A DNA stretch of 64,000 nucleotides from Desulfosporosinus sp. FKB (GCF_002196705.1 NZ_NADJ01000008.1:26010-90009), one strand, 5' to 3'. Positions 34,142-45,792 are shown, counted from the stretch's first letter. A program made the numbers and translations. Notes: generated by a model from the letters alone, not told the origin.

Positions 34142-35470
34142 ATGCAAAATGTTACTGTTATCGGTGGAGGGCTGGCAGGCTCAGAAGCTGCTTGGCAGCT
34201 TGCCAAACGCGGGGTGAAGGTAGACTTATTTGAAATGAGACCTGTTAAATTTACCCCTGCTCACCATACTGAATGGTTTGCAGAATTAGTTTGCAGCAAT
34301 TCGCTGCGTGCAGCAGGATTGGAGAATGCCGTTGGTTTATTAAAAGAAGAGATGCGGCGCTTAGATTCGTTAATTATGAGCGCTGCCGATCACACCATGG
34401 TGCCTGCCGGGGGTGCTCTGGCAGTTGACCGGAGTTTGTTTTCCAAGGAGATTACGCAGCGATTAATGGAACATCCTAATGTTACTATTCACAGGGAGGA
34501 AGTTCGTTCTCTGCCAGAGGAAGGAATTGTGATCGCAGCCAGTGGCCCGCTGACTTCAGATGATTTAGCGAGGGATATTTCCCGTTTAACCGGCGAGGAA
34601 GCCCTTTCCTTTTATGATGCAGCTGCCCCCATTGTAACCTATGAATCTATCGATATGAGCAAGGCCTTTTGGGCTTCGAGATATAACAAAGGTGAAGCAG
34701 ATTATCTTAATTGTCCTATGTCCAAGGAAGACTATGAATTGTTTCATCAAGAACTGACCAGTGCGGAAACAGCTGAAGTTCAAGGCTTTGAGCAGGGAGA
34801 GGTATTCGAAGGCTGCCTGCCTGTCGAAGTCATGGCTAAGCGCGGCATTCAAACCTTAACCTTTGGACCGCTCAAGCCTGTTGGCCTTCAAGATCCTCGA
34901 ACAGATAAAAAACCTTTTGCGGTTGTTCAGCTGCGCAAGGAGAATCAGACGGGAACCCTTTTGAATTTGGTAGGCTTTCAAACCCATCTTAAATGGGGTG
35001 AACAGAAACGAGTATTTTCTTTGATACCTGGTCTGGAAAAAGCCGAGTTTGCACGCTTTGGCGTGATGCACCGCAATACTTTTTTAAATGCTCCCAAAGT
35101 CCTCAGAGCAGACTTTAGCCTCAAGGGCAAACCATCACTTTTCTTTGCAGGGCAAATTACCGGTGTGGAAGGGTATGTGGAATCCGCGTCCAGCGGTCTT
35201 TTGGCAGGTCTTAATGCCTGGAGGCGTTTACAGCAGATGGAAACCTTAGTGTTTCCGCCGGAAACAACGTTGGGGGGATTGGCAAGGCATCTTGAGGGTT
35301 CACCCAGTCAGAGCTTTCAGCCAATGAATATTAATTTTGGTTTGTTGCCACCTTTGAGTGAACGGATACGAAATAAGCGAGAAAAAAATAGCAGAATTTC
35401 TCAGCGAGCTCTGGACTCTTTGCGTGAGTTCTGTTCTCGAGAAAACTTAGAGGAGGCTGGCAGGTGTTAG
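34142..35470 (+). CDS. trmFO: Methylenetetrahydrofolate-tRNA-(uracil54-C5)-methyltransferase
   Basis: A folate- and FAD-dependent enzyme that makes m5U54 in the tRNA T-loop. It has 442 residues, with the FAD-binding [18 protein letters not shown] at the N-terminus, LVCSNSLRA (conserved Cys) and the C-terminal INFGLLPPL block. The start is 29 bp after topA, with GGGGAG upstream. Its stop overlaps the xerC start by 7 bp. Position between topA and xerC is the usual one in Bacillus and clostridia. Confidence 0.97.
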   Translation: MQNVTVIGGGLAGSEAAWQLAKRGVKVDLFEMRPVKFTPAHHTEWFAELVCSNSLRAAGLENAVGLLKEEMRRLDSLIMSAADHTMVPAGGALAVDRSLFSKEITQRLMEHPNVTIHREEVRSLPEEGIVIAASGPLTSDDLARDISRLTGEEALSFYDAAAPIVTYESIDMSKAFWASRYNKGEADYLNCPMSKEDYELFHQELTSAETAEVQGFEQGEVFEGCLPVEVMAKRGIQTLTFGPLKPVGLQDPRTDKKPFAVVQLRKENQTGTLLNLVGFQTHLKWGEQKRVFSLIPGLEKAEFARFGVMHRNTFLNAPKVLRADFSLKGKPSLFFAGQITGVEGYVESASSGLLAGLNAWRRLQQMETLVFPPETTLGGLARHLEGSPSQSFQPMNINFGLLPPLSERIRNKREKNSRISQRALDSLREFCSRENLEEAGRC

Positions 35471-36378
35471 CCGATGAGGCCCTAAGTTTGTTTGCGGGCT
35501 ATCAGCATTCTCAAAACCGGTCCGAACATACGGTTATAGCATACCAAAACGATCTGGGGCAATTTTTTCGTTTTGCGGCTTTGGAGTTGGGGCAAGAACC
35601 TGAAAACCTAAGGGTTGATCAGATCGACGTTTATATTGCTCGTAGTTTTTTGGGGATACTAACAGACCAAGGACTGTCACGCAAAAGTATGGCTCGTAAA
35701 CTTGCTGCTTTAAGATCGTTGTTTAAGTTTTTATGTCGTGAAGGGATACTGCAGATGAATCCGATACAGCGAATCGCAAGTCCCAAGGTGGGAAGAAAAC
35801 TCCCGCATTTTCTCTATCTTGATCAAGTTGAGGGTTTGCTTCATGCGTCTGATTGTACACAGCTTCTCGGTGCACGAGATCAAGTGATTATGGAACTTCT
35901 ATACGGCTCAGGGCTTAGAGTTAGCGAACTTGTTAGTTTAAATCGTGAGAGTCTGGATTTAGACGGCGGATTGATTAGGGTTTTGGGCAAGGGAAATAAG
36001 GAAAGGGTTGTGCCCATTACAAATTATGCGCGCGAAGCGGTTAATCACTATCTGAATATGCGCGGTGACAACCATGAAGCTCTCCTCTTAAATTATCAAG
36101 GGACACGTTTGACAGATCGTTCTGTGCGCCGGATTTTGGATAAGCTAGTAACGAGAGTGTCTTTAGAACAGCATGTGAATCCGCATATGCTCAGGCACTC
36201 TTTTGCTACTCATCTCTTAGACGGCGGAGCAGATTTGAGGAGTGTTCAAGAATTGCTTGGACATCAAAAACTAACATCAACTCAGATTTATACTCACCTG
36301 ACCCGTGAACGTTTAAAAGAGGTTTACGGAAAGGCACATCCTCGAGCAAAAACAACTATTGACCCATTAGAAAAATAA
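35464..36378 (+). CDS. xerC: Tyrosine recombinase XerC (CodV-like)
   Basis: Resolves chromosome dimers at dif sites together with XerD. The 304 residues have the N-terminal SAM-like core-binding domain and the catalytic domain with Arg in SGLRVSELV, Lys in [22 protein letters not shown] (HxxR), [15 protein letters not shown] with the His and catalytic Tyr. It starts with GTG at 35464, within the last codons of trmFO, with GAGGAGGCTGGCAG as site. Location before hslV matches CodV. All catalytic residues are present. Confidence 0.95.
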   Translation: MLADEALSLFAGYQHSQNRSEHTVIAYQNDLGQFFRFAALELGQEPENLRVDQIDVYIARSFLGILTDQGLSRKSMARKLAALRSLFKFLCREGILQMNPIQRIASPKVGRKLPHFLYLDQVEGLLHASDCTQLLGARDQVIMELLYGSGLRVSELVSLNRESLDLDGGLIRVLGKGNKERVVPITNYAREAVNHYLNMRGDNHEALLLNYQGTRLTDRSVRRILDKLVTRVSLEQHVNPHMLRHSFATHLLDGGADLRSVQELLGHQKLTSTQIYTHLTRERLKEVYGKAHPRAKTTIDPLEK

Positions 36379-36462
36379 ATTTTCACAAAAAGTTGCAAAT
36401 TGTCTACAATTGACTTGACACGCGGAAAATGCCCTAGTAAACTGCATAAAGGAGGAGTTATC

Positions 36463-36993
36463 ATGTTTCATGCAACGACGATTGTCGCAGTGAAAAGAGG
36501 GGAGCATGTTGCCATCGCGGGAGATGGGCAAGTAACCTTCGGGCAGGCCACTGTGATGAAACATAAAGCCCGGAAAGTGCGCCGCTTATTTCACGGTAAG
36601 GTAATTACCGGATTTGCAGGCTCAGTAGCGGATGCTTTTACACTTTTTGATAAATTCGAGCAAAAACTCGAAGAATATCATGGGAACCTGCAACGAGCAG
36701 CTGTTGAGCTGGCTAAGGAATGGCGTATGGATAAAATGCTTAGGAATCTTGAGGCCTTGCTCTTAGTCGCAGATAGCCAAAATCTCTTAATTGTTTCCGG
36801 ATCTGGGGAAGTCATTGAACCCGATGATGGTATTGCCGCTATTGGTTCGGGAGGAAACTATGCTTTAGCTGCTGCTCGCGCCTTAGTTAAGCATACAAAC
36901 CTTACACCGGCGGAAATTGTTAGAGAATCAATGCTTGTAGCTGCCGGGATTTGTGTTTATACCAATGAACAAATTATGGTTGAAGAGTTATAG
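36463..36993 (+). CDS. hslV: ATP-dependent protease HslV (ClpQ) peptidase subunit
   Basis: Threonine/serine-type peptidase that forms a double hexamer capped by HslU. The 176 residues start [10 protein letters not shown], where the nucleophile Thr must be exposed by removing MFHA; this recalls the extended N-terminus of Bacillus ClpQ. Motifs [36 protein letters not shown] and [16 protein letters not shown] are typical. ATG at 36463 has AAAGGAGGAG; the longer frame from 36400 is not needed. hslU follows after 17 bp. Confidence 0.96.
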   Translation: MFHATTIVAVKRGEHVAIAGDGQVTFGQATVMKHKARKVRRLFHGKVITGFAGSVADAFTLFDKFEQKLEEYHGNLQRAAVELAKEWRMDKMLRNLEALLLVADSQNLLIVSGSGEVIEPDDGIAAIGSGGNYALAAARALVKHTNLTPAEIVRESMLVAAGICVYTNEQIMVEEL

Positions 36994-37010
36994 GGGGTGA
37001 TATTGATACC

Positions 37011-38393
37011 ATGGAAAGCTTAACTCCTCGAGAAATTGTCCGTGAATTGGACTCCTATATTGTTGGACAAGATGCCGGTAAACGGGCTGTTGCAGTTGCT
37101 TTGCGCAATCGCTATCGGCGTTCTTTGCTGCCTGAAAAGTTGCAGGATGATATCATTCCCAAAAACATCTTAATGATCGGTCCTACTGGTGTCGGCAAAA
37201 CAGAGATTGCCAGACGCTTAGCGAAACTTGTTCGAGCTCCTTTTATTAAAATCGAGGCAACAAAATTTACCGAAGTGGGATATGTGGGCCGTGATGTAGA
37301 GGCTATTATCCGGGACTTAGTAGAAATTGCCTTACGGATGGTCAAGTCTGAACGTGCAGAAATGGTTCAGACACAGGCCGCAATCAACGCTGAGAAACGT
37401 TTACTTGAACTCCTGGTTCCCGGAAAACATTCTGAAAAATCCTCAGCGAATCCCTTCCAGATGCTGTTTGGACAATCTTCGGAGACGGAGAAGGACGATA
37501 ATATCACTCCAGAGCTTGATAAAGAGCGGGCGCTGGCAGCGGAACGTCTGCGAAGTGGAGAACTGGAAGAGAAAATTATTGAGATTTCCGTTGAAGAGAC
37601 GACACCCCTATCGGATATGTTAGGGAATAATATGATGGAGATGGGCCTGAATATTCAGGATATGGTGTCCGGGATACTGCCTAAACGGCATAAAAAGAGA
37701 AAAGTAAGTGTCAAAGAAGCACGCAAAATTTTAATCAACGAAGAAACTCAAAATTTAATTGATCAAGATGAGGCTGTTAACGAAGCCATTCACAGGACTG
37801 AACATGAGGGTATTGTCTTCTTGGATGAAATTGATAAGATTGCCGGGCGCGAAGGTTCCGGAGGTCCCGATGTATCGAGGGGCGGAGTACAGCGAGATAT
37901 TCTTCCCATCGTCGAAGGTTCAACTGTAGTTACCAAATATGGTCCAGTCAAAACTGATCATATTCTTTTCATCGCTGCCGGGGCATTTCATCTCAGCAAA
38001 CCTTCAGATCTTATTCCGGAACTGCAAGGAAGATTCCCCATCAGGGTTGAATTAGAATCTTTAAGTGTTGCAGATTTCAAACGTATCCTAACTGAACCTC
38101 AATCGTCGTTAATTAAGCAATATAGTGCTTTGTTAGGGACAGAAGGGATAAGAGTGGAATTTACAGAGAATGCTATTGATGAATTAGCTGAAGTTGCCTA
38201 TAAAGTAAATTCTACCACTGAAAATATTGGCGCGCGACGCCTCCATACAATTATTGAAAAAGTTTTGGAGGAGCTGTCCTTTGAAGCGTCTGAACTTCCT
38301 GAAGATTACACCGTAACGATCAATCGAGAATACGTTCAGCATCGTTTGGGTAATGTAATTCAAAACCAAGATTTGGCGCGTTATATTTTATAA
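37011..38393 (+). CDS. hslU: ATP-dependent protease HslU (ClpY) ATPase subunit
   Basis: AAA+ unfoldase that feeds substrates to HslV. The 460 residues have [23 protein letters not shown], Walker [26 protein letters not shown], the intermediate I-domain (about 115-240, acidic, variable), Walker [10 protein letters not shown] and the C-terminal tail RYIL that inserts into HslV. The start has GGGGGTGAT upstream. codY follows after 38 bp. Confidence 0.97.
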   Translation: MESLTPREIVRELDSYIVGQDAGKRAVAVALRNRYRRSLLPEKLQDDIIPKNILMIGPTGVGKTEIARRLAKLVRAPFIKIEATKFTEVGYVGRDVEAIIRDLVEIALRMVKSERAEMVQTQAAINAEKRLLELLVPGKHSEKSSANPFQMLFGQSSETEKDDNITPELDKERALAAERLRSGELEEKIIEISVEETTPLSDMLGNNMMEMGLNIQDMVSGILPKRHKKRKVSVKEARKILINEETQNLIDQDEAVNEAIHRTEHEGIVFLDEIDKIAGREGSGGPDVSRGGVQRDILPIVEGSTVVTKYGPVKTDHILFIAAGAFHLSKPSDLIPELQGRFPIRVELESLSVADFKRILTEPQSSLIKQYSALLGTEGIRVEFTENAIDELAEVAYKVNSTTENIGARRLHTIIEKVLEELSFEASELPEDYTVTINREYVQHRLGNVIQNQDLARYIL

Positions 38394-38431
38394 TCTAAAA
38401 TCCGAAGCAAGTTAAGGAGGACAAAAAACTT

Positions 38432-39223
38432 ATGGAACAATTATTAGAAAAAACAAGAGCTATCAATAAATTAATTCAGCGTGCTGCTGGAAATCCCGTT
38501 GATTTTGAAGAAATGGCTAAGGTGCTTCGCCAAGCCATTATTGCTAATTGTTATATTGTCGGACGTCGGGGGAAAATCTTAGGCTATAGCTTTATGAACC
38601 ACTTCGTTTGTGGGACGATGGATGAAATCGTTATGCATTCCGAGCGCTTCCCTGAAAGCTACAATGACGGACTTATGAAAATCAGCGAGACAAAGACGAA
38701 CACCACTCAAGTTGCTAACGGGTGCATCTTTGACTGCAATACGCCATGCCATTTCAACAATAAAGTAACAACCGTCGTTCCAATTTTAGGCGGAGGCGAA
38801 AGAGTTGGGACTCTTGTTTTGGCTAAATATGATGAAGAATTTAAGGAAGAAGATCTTGTTCTTGCCGAATATGGTGCAACAGTCGTGGGAATGGAAATTT
38901 TAAGGGTTAAAGCTGAACGCGCTGAAGAGGAAGCCCGCAAAAAAGCGGCAGTACAAATTGCTGTTGGTACTTTATCTTACTCCGAACTTGAAGCTGTTGA
39001 ACATATCTTTGCTGAATTAGGCGGAGGAGAGGGACTATTGGTAGCCAGCAAGATTGCTGATCGAGTTGGGATTACTCGTTCGGTTATTGTTAATGCTCTC
39101 CGTAAGTTTGAATCGGCCGGAGTTATTGAGTCTAAGTCCTTGGGAATGAAGGGAACTTATATTCGAGTTTTGAATGATTATCTTCTCGACGAATTGGATA
39201 AACACATCAAACATGCAAAGTAA
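38432..39223 (+). CDS. codY: GTP- and branched-chain amino-acid-sensing repressor CodY
   Basis: Global nutritional regulator that represses amino-acid uptake, synthesis and often sporulation or competence genes when GTP and branched-chain amino acids are plentiful. The 263 residues have the N-terminal GAF domain ([16 protein letters not shown]...; [17 protein letters not shown]) and a C-terminal winged HTH ([34 protein letters not shown]). AAGGAGG lies upstream. Position after hslU is conserved in Bacillus and relatives. Confidence 0.97.
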   Translation: MEQLLEKTRAINKLIQRAAGNPVDFEEMAKVLRQAIIANCYIVGRRGKILGYSFMNHFVCGTMDEIVMHSERFPESYNDGLMKISETKTNTTQVANGCIFDCNTPCHFNNKVTTVVPILGGGERVGTLVLAKYDEEFKEEDLVLAEYGATVVGMEILRVKAERAEEEARKKAAVQIAVGTLSYSELEAVEHIFAELGGGEGLLVASKIADRVGITRSVIVNALRKFESAGVIESKSLGMKGTYIRVLNDYLLDELDKHIKHAK

Positions 39224-39247
39224 ACTGATGTGCCGGAGGTGGTTTTC

Positions 39248-39706
39248 GTGGATGAGCATGAATATATTTACCAATTGAGACCGCTTGTCATCCCTGGCCT
39301 CTTCTTTCTCGTCCTTTACCCTATACTTTTGGGGTGTATCTTTTTATTTCACAAGTTTCCGAGTATGGAACTAAACGTACTCATAGGGATATATTGTCTT
39401 AGTGTTCTTGGCATTCTCTCCTTATGGGTTATCGGTAAGAGTAAACGTGTTCTCATCAAAGAAGAGCAGATTATCTTCAGCTCCTTATTAGGAAAACACG
39501 TTCTTGAACCGAAAGACATCCGTCGAGTTGCTTTTTATTTTGACGGAAAGGGACAAGAAGTTGCGCAAATTCGCACAGGAGATGTCTTTTTCTACTTAAG
39601 TGAATTTTACTTTCCTTTCCCGGAACTCATGAGCGACTTGGAGAATTTTATTCGGGAGCATAAACTGCGATCGAATTTACAGAACTATCTAGGATTAAAT
39701 GAATGA
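39248..39706 (+). CDS. Hypothetical membrane protein (PH-domain-like)
   Basis: A 152-residue protein with two membrane helices (about 14-34 and 42-65) followed by a cytoplasmic or external domain with the pattern of bacterial PH/YdbT-like domains (KRVLIKEEQIIFSSLLGKHVLEPKDIRRVAFYF). Function unknown. GTG at 39248 sits 7 nt after GGAGGT and is preferred to GTG 39230, which would lie before that site. It starts 24 bp after codY and is probably in the same transcript. Confidence 0.7.
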   Translation: MDEHEYIYQLRPLVIPGLFFLVLYPILLGCIFLFHKFPSMELNVLIGIYCLSVLGILSLWVIGKSKRVLIKEEQIIFSSLLGKHVLEPKDIRRVAFYFDGKGQEVAQIRTGDVFFYLSEFYFPFPELMSDLENFIREHKLRSNLQNYLGLNE

Positions 39707-39785
39707 TCTTTATCATCGGTTGCTAATGTTGCCTTTACGTTAGGTTTTTGCACTGTCGGATCTTATGAATTAGGTTTGTTTTTCA

Positions 39786-39933
39786 TTGCATTAAGGTTAG
39801 TATTATGCTAATCTATTCTCAGTGTGGTTTATTGACACACGCAGTGGGATTGGAGCGCTGTTCTTTGTAAGGACAAAGGGCGTTCGGGGATGAACCTGCG
39901 GAGGAAAAAACAAAAGAAAGTAGGTATGAAAAA
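39786..39933 (+). promoter_or_regulatory. Promoter and structured leader of rpsB
   Basis: TTGCAT (39786-39791) and TAATCT (39809-39814) could form a promoter with 17-bp spacing. The leader holds GTGTG/CACAC and CTTTGT/ACAAAG (39863-39878) hairpins inside a closing CGCAG/CTGCG helix (39840-39844 with 39896-39900) that abuts GGAGGA. The form suggests feedback by a ribosomal protein, probably S2. Confidence 0.45.
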
Positions 39934-40668
39934 ATGGCAGTTATCTCTATGAAGCAATTGCTGGAAGCCGGTGTTCATTTTGGACACCAAACACGTCGCT
40001 GGAATCCTAAGATGGCCCGTTATATTTTTACAGAACGTAATGGAATCTATATCATCGATTTGCAAAAAACTGTAAAAAAGGTTGACGAAGCTTATAATTT
40101 CGTCCGTAACCTGGCCACCGATGGAGGAACTATGCTCTTTGTCGGCACTAAAAAACAGGCTCAGGAGTCTGTTAAAGAAGAAGCTGAACGTTGTGGCATG
40201 TTTTTCGTTAATGAACGTTGGCTCGGAGGAATGCTGACGAACTTCCAAACAATTCAAAAAAGGGTTGACCGTTTGCGCGAACTGGAAAGAATGGAAACTG
40301 AGGGAGTTTTCGAAGTACTCACTAAGAAAGAAGTGTCTGCACTTCGCCATGAGATGGAGAAATTGGAGCGTTTCTTAGGCGGTATTAAGAATATGAAGAA
40401 ACTTCCGGATGCGTTATTCATCGTTGATCCTCGTAAAGAACGCATTGCAGTGGCAGAGGCACGCCGTTTAAATATTCCGATAGTTGCCATTGTTGATACG
40501 AACTGTGACCCTGATGAGATTGATGTTGTAATTCCGGCTAACGATGATGCCATTCGTGCCGTTAAATTGCTGACTGCTAAAATGGCTGATGCAATTATTG
40601 AAGGACAACAAGGCAGTGTGGATGAAGCTGAAGAAGCAGCGGAAACCGGAGAAGCAGCTGAAGGATAA
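39934..40668 (+). CDS. rpsB: 30S ribosomal protein S2
   Basis: Core small-subunit ribosomal protein at the head-body junction. 244 residues, starting [27 protein letters not shown], with [30 protein letters not shown] and [23 protein letters not shown] as expected. The acidic tail ([12 protein letters not shown]) is common in Firmicutes. The direct ribosome binding site is weak (AAGTAGGT), consistent with regulation in the leader. tsf follows after a strong palindrome. Confidence 0.98.
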   Translation: MAVISMKQLLEAGVHFGHQTRRWNPKMARYIFTERNGIYIIDLQKTVKKVDEAYNFVRNLATDGGTMLFVGTKKQAQESVKEEAERCGMFFVNERWLGGMLTNFQTIQKRVDRLRELERMETEGVFEVLTKKEVSALRHEMEKLERFLGGIKNMKKLPDALFIVDPRKERIAVAEARRLNIPIVAIVDTNCDPDEIDVVIPANDDAIRAVKLLTAKMADAIIEGQQGSVDEAEEAAETGEAAEG

Positions 40669-40669
40669 A

Positions 40670-40722
40670 ACTCGAAATTCGAAGTTCGAGGCGCGAAATT
40701 TCGAAGTTCGCGCCTCGAATTT
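40670..40722 (+). terminator. Interlocked palindromes between rpsB and tsf
   Basis: TTCGAGGCGCGAA (40685-40697) pairs perfectly with TTCGCGCCTCGAA (40707-40719). The same bases can instead form two smaller hairpins, CTCGAA...TTCGAG and CGCGAA...TTCGCG. No T-run of note follows (TTTTGCG). It could be a partial terminator, an mRNA-processing site or a mobile palindromic repeat. Confidence 0.6.
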
Positions 40723-40799
40723 TGCGCTAAAAACTATTGCAAATAATCAAATATCGGCACGTGCCCTGAGCATTGTGTATTGAATTCGGAGGGTTGATT

Positions 40800-41453
40800 A
40801 TGGCTGAAATTACGGCAGCGCTGGTTAAAGAGTTACGTGAACGTACCGGCGCAGGAATGATGGATTGCAAAAAGGCTTTAACTGAGTGTAATGGTGATAT
40901 GGATAAGGCTAGTGACTTTTTACGTGAAAAAGGATTAGCGGCTGCAGCGAAAAAAGCAGGACGAGTTGCCGCAGAAGGAACTGTTGAGTCCTATATCCAT
41001 GGAGGCGGACGCATCGGAGTACTCCTGGAAGTGAATTGTGAAACAGACTTTGTGGCTCGCGGAGAGGAATTTAAATTACTGGTTAAGGATGTTGCTATGC
41101 ATATCGCTGCTGCAAATCCTCAATATCTCAACAAAGAAGAGGTTCCTGCAGATGTCCTGCAGCATGAGCGAGATATTTTGAAGGCTCAAGCTCTTAATGA
41201 AGGGAAGCCGGAAAAAATCATCGAAAAGATGGTTGAAGGACGTATCGAGAAATATTATAAAGAAGTATGTTTAATGGAACAAGCTTTTGTCAAAGATCCT
41301 GATAAGACCATTAGCGATTTAGTACTTGATAAAACTGCTAAAATCGGGGAACGAATTGTTATTCGTCGCTTTACTCGCTATGAATTAGGTGCAGGTATTG
41401 AAAAACGGCAAGAGGATTTTGCTTCAGAAGTCATGAAAGAAATTAATCGATAA
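40800..41453 (+). CDS. tsf: Translation elongation factor Ts
   Basis: Nucleotide exchange factor for EF-Tu. The 217 residues begin [20 protein letters not shown] with [25 protein letters not shown], followed by [14 protein letters not shown] and a single dimerisation domain, the usual short Firmicute form. ATG at 40800 has GGAGGG upstream, so the longer frame from 40773 is not used. A terminator follows. Confidence 0.98.
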   Translation: MAEITAALVKELRERTGAGMMDCKKALTECNGDMDKASDFLREKGLAAAAKKAGRVAAEGTVESYIHGGGRIGVLLEVNCETDFVARGEEFKLLVKDVAMHIAAANPQYLNKEEVPADVLQHERDILKAQALNEGKPEKIIEKMVEGRIEKYYKEVCLMEQAFVKDPDKTISDLVLDKTAKIGERIVIRRFTRYELGAGIEKRQEDFASEVMKEINR

Positions 41454-41471
41454 TTGTTAGAAAATTCATCT

Positions 41472-41498
41472 AGAGAACACCCTGGTGTTCTCTTTTTC
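41472..41498 (+). terminator. Rho-independent terminator after tsf
   Basis: AGAGAACACC (41472-41481) and GGTGTTCTCT (41484-41493) pair perfectly, followed by TTTT. pyrH begins 54 bases later, so read-through is probable. Confidence 0.85.
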
Positions 41499-41527
41499 GA
41501 ATATAAAGTGACTCAGTACTTACTTGA

Positions 41528-42827
<1,300 letters not shown>

Positions 42828-42831
<4 letters not shown>

Positions 42832-43046
42832 CATTTTCGTGGTATGGATTAAGTTGGGATGAAGTAAGAAGAGATCTTGAAGCTTTGGATAAACCGTATG
42901 CTTTCCAAATCACTTATCCGCGTGGTAAAATGGAAACGGGGGGCAGCTTACGAGTTGTTCGCCTGCGGGAATCTGAAGATCGAGTAGATGTTATTTTGGC
43001 CCATGAGAAGTACTTACGCTGTGAGCATCGACCCCCTAATTGTTAA
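42828..43046 (+). CDS. Conserved-looking hypothetical protein, 72 aa
   Basis: A small soluble protein starting in the frr stop (ATGA overlap) and ending in a terminator. Sequence: MTFSWYGLSWDEVRRDLEAL, with a later basic RGKMETGGSLRVVRLRESEDRVDVILAHE block. The tight coupling and codon use like that of its neighbours suggest a real gene. I recognise no family; the beta-strand pattern LRVVRLR...VDVILAHE suggests a small mixed fold. The tail RCEHRPPNC overlaps the hairpin. Confidence 0.7.
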
Positions 43047-43056
43047 GGGGGTCTTT
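43030..43056 (+). terminator. Terminator overlapping the end of the 72-aa gene
   Basis: GACCCCCT (43030-43037) pairs with AGGGGGTC (43046-43053), followed by TTT. The stop codon of the small gene lies inside the hairpin. It separates pyrH-frr from uppS, probably only partly. Confidence 0.7.
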
Positions 43057-43120
43057 GACCTCTCTATGTGATTCTGACCGATCTGTTTGGGAATCGAATA
43101 TCATATTATGAGGTGGAATA

Positions 43121-43885
43121 ATGTGGTTCAAATCTTGGAACCAAACGAAAGATAGTTTACCAGACCAGGTCGCTATGGACTGCCTCCCTCGTCATATTGC
43201 TATTATCATGGATGGGAATGGGCGCTGGGCCCGGAAACGTGCCTTGCCTCGTTCGATGGGACATCGAGCAGGTGTTGAAGCCTTGCGCAAAATAGTTAAG
43301 ACTTGTTCTAAATTAGGAATTGAAGTCCTGACAGTCTATGCATTTTCGACGGAAAACTGGAGCAGACCTAAGGATGAAGTTGGCATATTAATGAAGTTGT
43401 TAACCGAATATCTCAGAAAGGAACTCGAAGAACTGCATCAAAATAATGTTGTCATTCGAGCCATTGGGATACTTAAGGATCTTCCTCTGGAAGCACAACA
43501 TGAATTAGAACGTGCCGTAGAGCGCACTAAAAACAATTCAGGGTTAGTCCTTAATCTGGCCTTAAATTACGGTGGACGCTCCGAGATTATTGATGCGGTC
43601 AAGAAAATGAGCCAAGATGTTTTAGAAGGAAAACAAAAGATTGACGATATTGATGAGAAAATCTTTAGCGATAAGCTTTTTACGGGCGGACTTCCTGACC
43701 CTGATTTATTAATAAGAACTTCGGGTGAAATGAGATTAAGTAATTTTCTCTTATGGCAGCTGGCTTATACTGAGATTATGGTTGTTGAGGAGTTCTGGCC
43801 AGACTTTGGAGAAAACTCCTTAATAGAGGCGATAAAAGTATACCAGAAAAGAGATCGCCGTTTTGGCGGAATACATACAAATTGA
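43121..43885 (+). CDS. uppS: Undecaprenyl diphosphate synthase (cis-prenyltransferase)
   Basis: Makes the C55 lipid carrier for cell-wall synthesis. The 254 residues have HIAIIMDGNGRWARKRALPRS (catalytic Asp), GHRAGVEALRKIVKTCSKLGIEVLTVYAFSTENWSRP and a C-terminal block PDPDLLIRTSGEMRLSNFLLWQLAYTE, with DFGENSLIEAI near the end. GAGGTGG precedes the ATG. cdsA follows 10 bp after. Confidence 0.97.
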   Translation: MWFKSWNQTKDSLPDQVAMDCLPRHIAIIMDGNGRWARKRALPRSMGHRAGVEALRKIVKTCSKLGIEVLTVYAFSTENWSRPKDEVGILMKLLTEYLRKELEELHQNNVVIRAIGILKDLPLEAQHELERAVERTKNNSGLVLNLALNYGGRSEIIDAVKKMSQDVLEGKQKIDDIDEKIFSDKLFTGGLPDPDLLIRTSGEMRLSNFLLWQLAYTEIMVVEEFWPDFGENSLIEAIKVYQKRDRRFGGIHTN

Positions 43886-43895
43886 GGAAATTGTG

Positions 43896-44678
43896 ATGTT
43901 TAAACGAACCATTAGTGCCTTGATTGGTGCTCCGCTTCTTTTAGGACTGACGTATTTGGGCGGCCCTTATACAGCTTTTCTTGTGGCAGTGCTGGCCTTA
44001 TTAGGTTTGCGCGAGTTCTTGCGCATAGGCAAACATATGGGCATGAAGGTTTGGAATATACTGACTGCCCTGGCGACAGTTGGCTGGCTCGTCATTGTTT
44101 TCAGGTACGGCTCTGAGTGGATGTCAACAGCTATTATATTCTGGCTGCTTATTACCTTTGGCCGTCTTGCTCTGACTTACCCGGAGACACCCCTCACTGA
44201 AGCTAGTTTTAATTTTTTAGCTGTCATGTATTCAACAGTTTTGCTATCCCATTTATACTTACTGCGCCAACTTCCTCATGGTTTAGAGTGGACCCTTCTG
44301 ACATTTTTTTTGGTATGGGCGACGGATACTGGTGCATACCTTATTGGAAGAGGATTTGGCAGACATATGTTAGCTCCTCAGGTTAGCCCTAAGAAAACTG
44401 TCGAAGGTTCCATTGGCGGATTGTTGTCAAGTGTTCTCGTCGCTCTTTTGTTTTGGCGCTTAGCGAATGACGCAGCATTTCTTACGTATTTTGTTTTAGG
44501 AATTACGATTGGCATTAGTGCTCAAATTGGTGATCTTTTCGAATCAGCTTTAAAGCGAACTGCGGGGGTTAAAGATTCTGGAAGCATAATACCGGGACAC
44601 GGAGGGATCTTAGATCGGTTTGACAGCCTGATTTTTGCTCTTCCATTGGTATATTATGGTGTGATTTTGCTGTCGTGA
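43896..44678 (+). CDS. cdsA: Phosphatidate cytidylyltransferase
   Basis: Membrane enzyme that makes CDP-diacylglycerol for phospholipids. The 260 residues have about seven to eight membrane helices and the signature SPKKTVEGSIGGLLSS plus KDSGSIIPGHGGILDRFDS near the C-terminus. ATG at 43896 has TGAGGAAA upstream and is better than the 43863 start inside uppS. Confidence 0.96.
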   Translation: MFKRTISALIGAPLLLGLTYLGGPYTAFLVAVLALLGLREFLRIGKHMGMKVWNILTALATVGWLVIVFRYGSEWMSTAIIFWLLITFGRLALTYPETPLTEASFNFLAVMYSTVLLSHLYLLRQLPHGLEWTLLTFFLVWATDTGAYLIGRGFGRHMLAPQVSPKKTVEGSIGGLLSSVLVALLFWRLANDAAFLTYFVLGITIGISAQIGDLFESALKRTAGVKDSGSIIPGHGGILDRFDSLIFALPLVYYGVILLS

Positions 44679-44688
44679 GGTGAGAGTT

Positions 44689-45792
44689 ATGAGCATAGAC
44701 CAAAAGCATCCTTTGTGGACTAATCTTAATAGACTTGCTCTGGTAACGAGTATTCTAATCCTATTGAAGATTTTTACCTATTTTTTTCAAGTGTTTTTGC
44801 CTGTCTTTGGCGAGGTTTTGGGGGAGGCCTTTGGTGCGTTTTTACCTTTTATAATAGCGCTTATTCTTGCTTTTTTGCTCGAACCCTTGGTCGTCAGAAT
44901 TATGCACGTCATTCATATACGACGGCCCTTTGCTGCGATTCTTACGTTAATTCTAGCCATTGCTGTTCTTAGTCTTTTTGTCTTCTTAATTGTTGCCAGG
45001 CTCTACACCGAGCTATCTGAATTAGCGGTTACTCTTCCTAATTATGGTTATTTAGTAAGTTTGGTGACTCATCAAATTGATACCATCGAAAAGTATGTGA
45101 CTGTTAATCCTCAGATCCAAAGTACTTTGACCACATCCACTGAGAGCCTCGCAAGAATGCTTCAAGAATGGGCAAAATCCGGGAGCTTATTTTTGCTTGG
45201 CTTTCTTACTGCTTTGCCTCGTGTCTTTATTGTTATGGTTGTCTCACTCGTGGGAACGTTAATGATGAGTTCCAGCTATCCTAATGTCCGGCAGTTTATC
45301 TCAAATCTTTTTCCGCGCCGCTGGCATGTCAGCGCTCAGGCAGTTAGTCAGGACTTAGGGGCTGCGGTTGTCGGCTATATTCGGGCTTTGGCAATTCTGA
45401 TGTCGGTTACGGCATTTTCAACGATTATCGGCCTTCTGATTATTGGGAACAGGTATGCGGTTACCTTAGGTGTCTTAGCAGGATTATTAGACGCCGTTCC
45501 CATTGTAGGAACGGGTCTCTTATTCGGCCCCTGGATTATCGGCTTGTTAATTCTGGGCTCTTTCGGTGCAGCTCTTAAGGTCCTGATTATGTGGGTTGTT
45601 ACGGTTGTGGTTCGGCAGTTTCTGGAGCCTAAAATCATGTCTCAGGGAATTGGACTGCACCCTCTGCCTACATTGATATCTATGTATGTCGGACTTGAGC
45701 TTTTAGGATTCGTTGGCATTTTGGTCGGTCCGGGTATCGTCATTAGTTATGAGGCGTTACGTAAAGTCGGAATTTTTGGGCGTAGGGATTAA
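44689..45792 (+). CDS. AI-2E family transporter / permease
   Basis: A 367-residue integral membrane protein of the AI-2E (PerM/YtvI/YdbI) family, with about seven to eight hydrophobic segments and characteristic FGEVLGEAFGAFLPFIIALILAFLLEPLV near the start and LGVLAGLLDAVPIVGTGLLFGPWII and the later VVRQFLEPKIMSQGIGLHPL block. Members have been linked to export, Na+/H+ antiport or sporulation (YtvI); which applies here is unknown. ATG at 44689 follows GAGGTGAG and is better than GTG 44680. It lies 10 bp after cdsA; dxr follows. Confidence 0.88.
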   Translation: MSIDQKHPLWTNLNRLALVTSILILLKIFTYFFQVFLPVFGEVLGEAFGAFLPFIIALILAFLLEPLVVRIMHVIHIRRPFAAILTLILAIAVLSLFVFLIVARLYTELSELAVTLPNYGYLVSLVTHQIDTIEKYVTVNPQIQSTLTTSTESLARMLQEWAKSGSLFLLGFLTALPRVFIVMVVSLVGTLMMSSSYPNVRQFISNLFPRRWHVSAQAVSQDLGAAVVGYIRALAILMSVTAFSTIIGLLIIGNRYAVTLGVLAGLLDAVPIVGTGLLFGPWIIGLLILGSFGAALKVLIMWVVTVVVRQFLEPKIMSQGIGLHPLPTLISMYVGLELLGFVGILVGPGIVISYEALRKVGIFGRRD

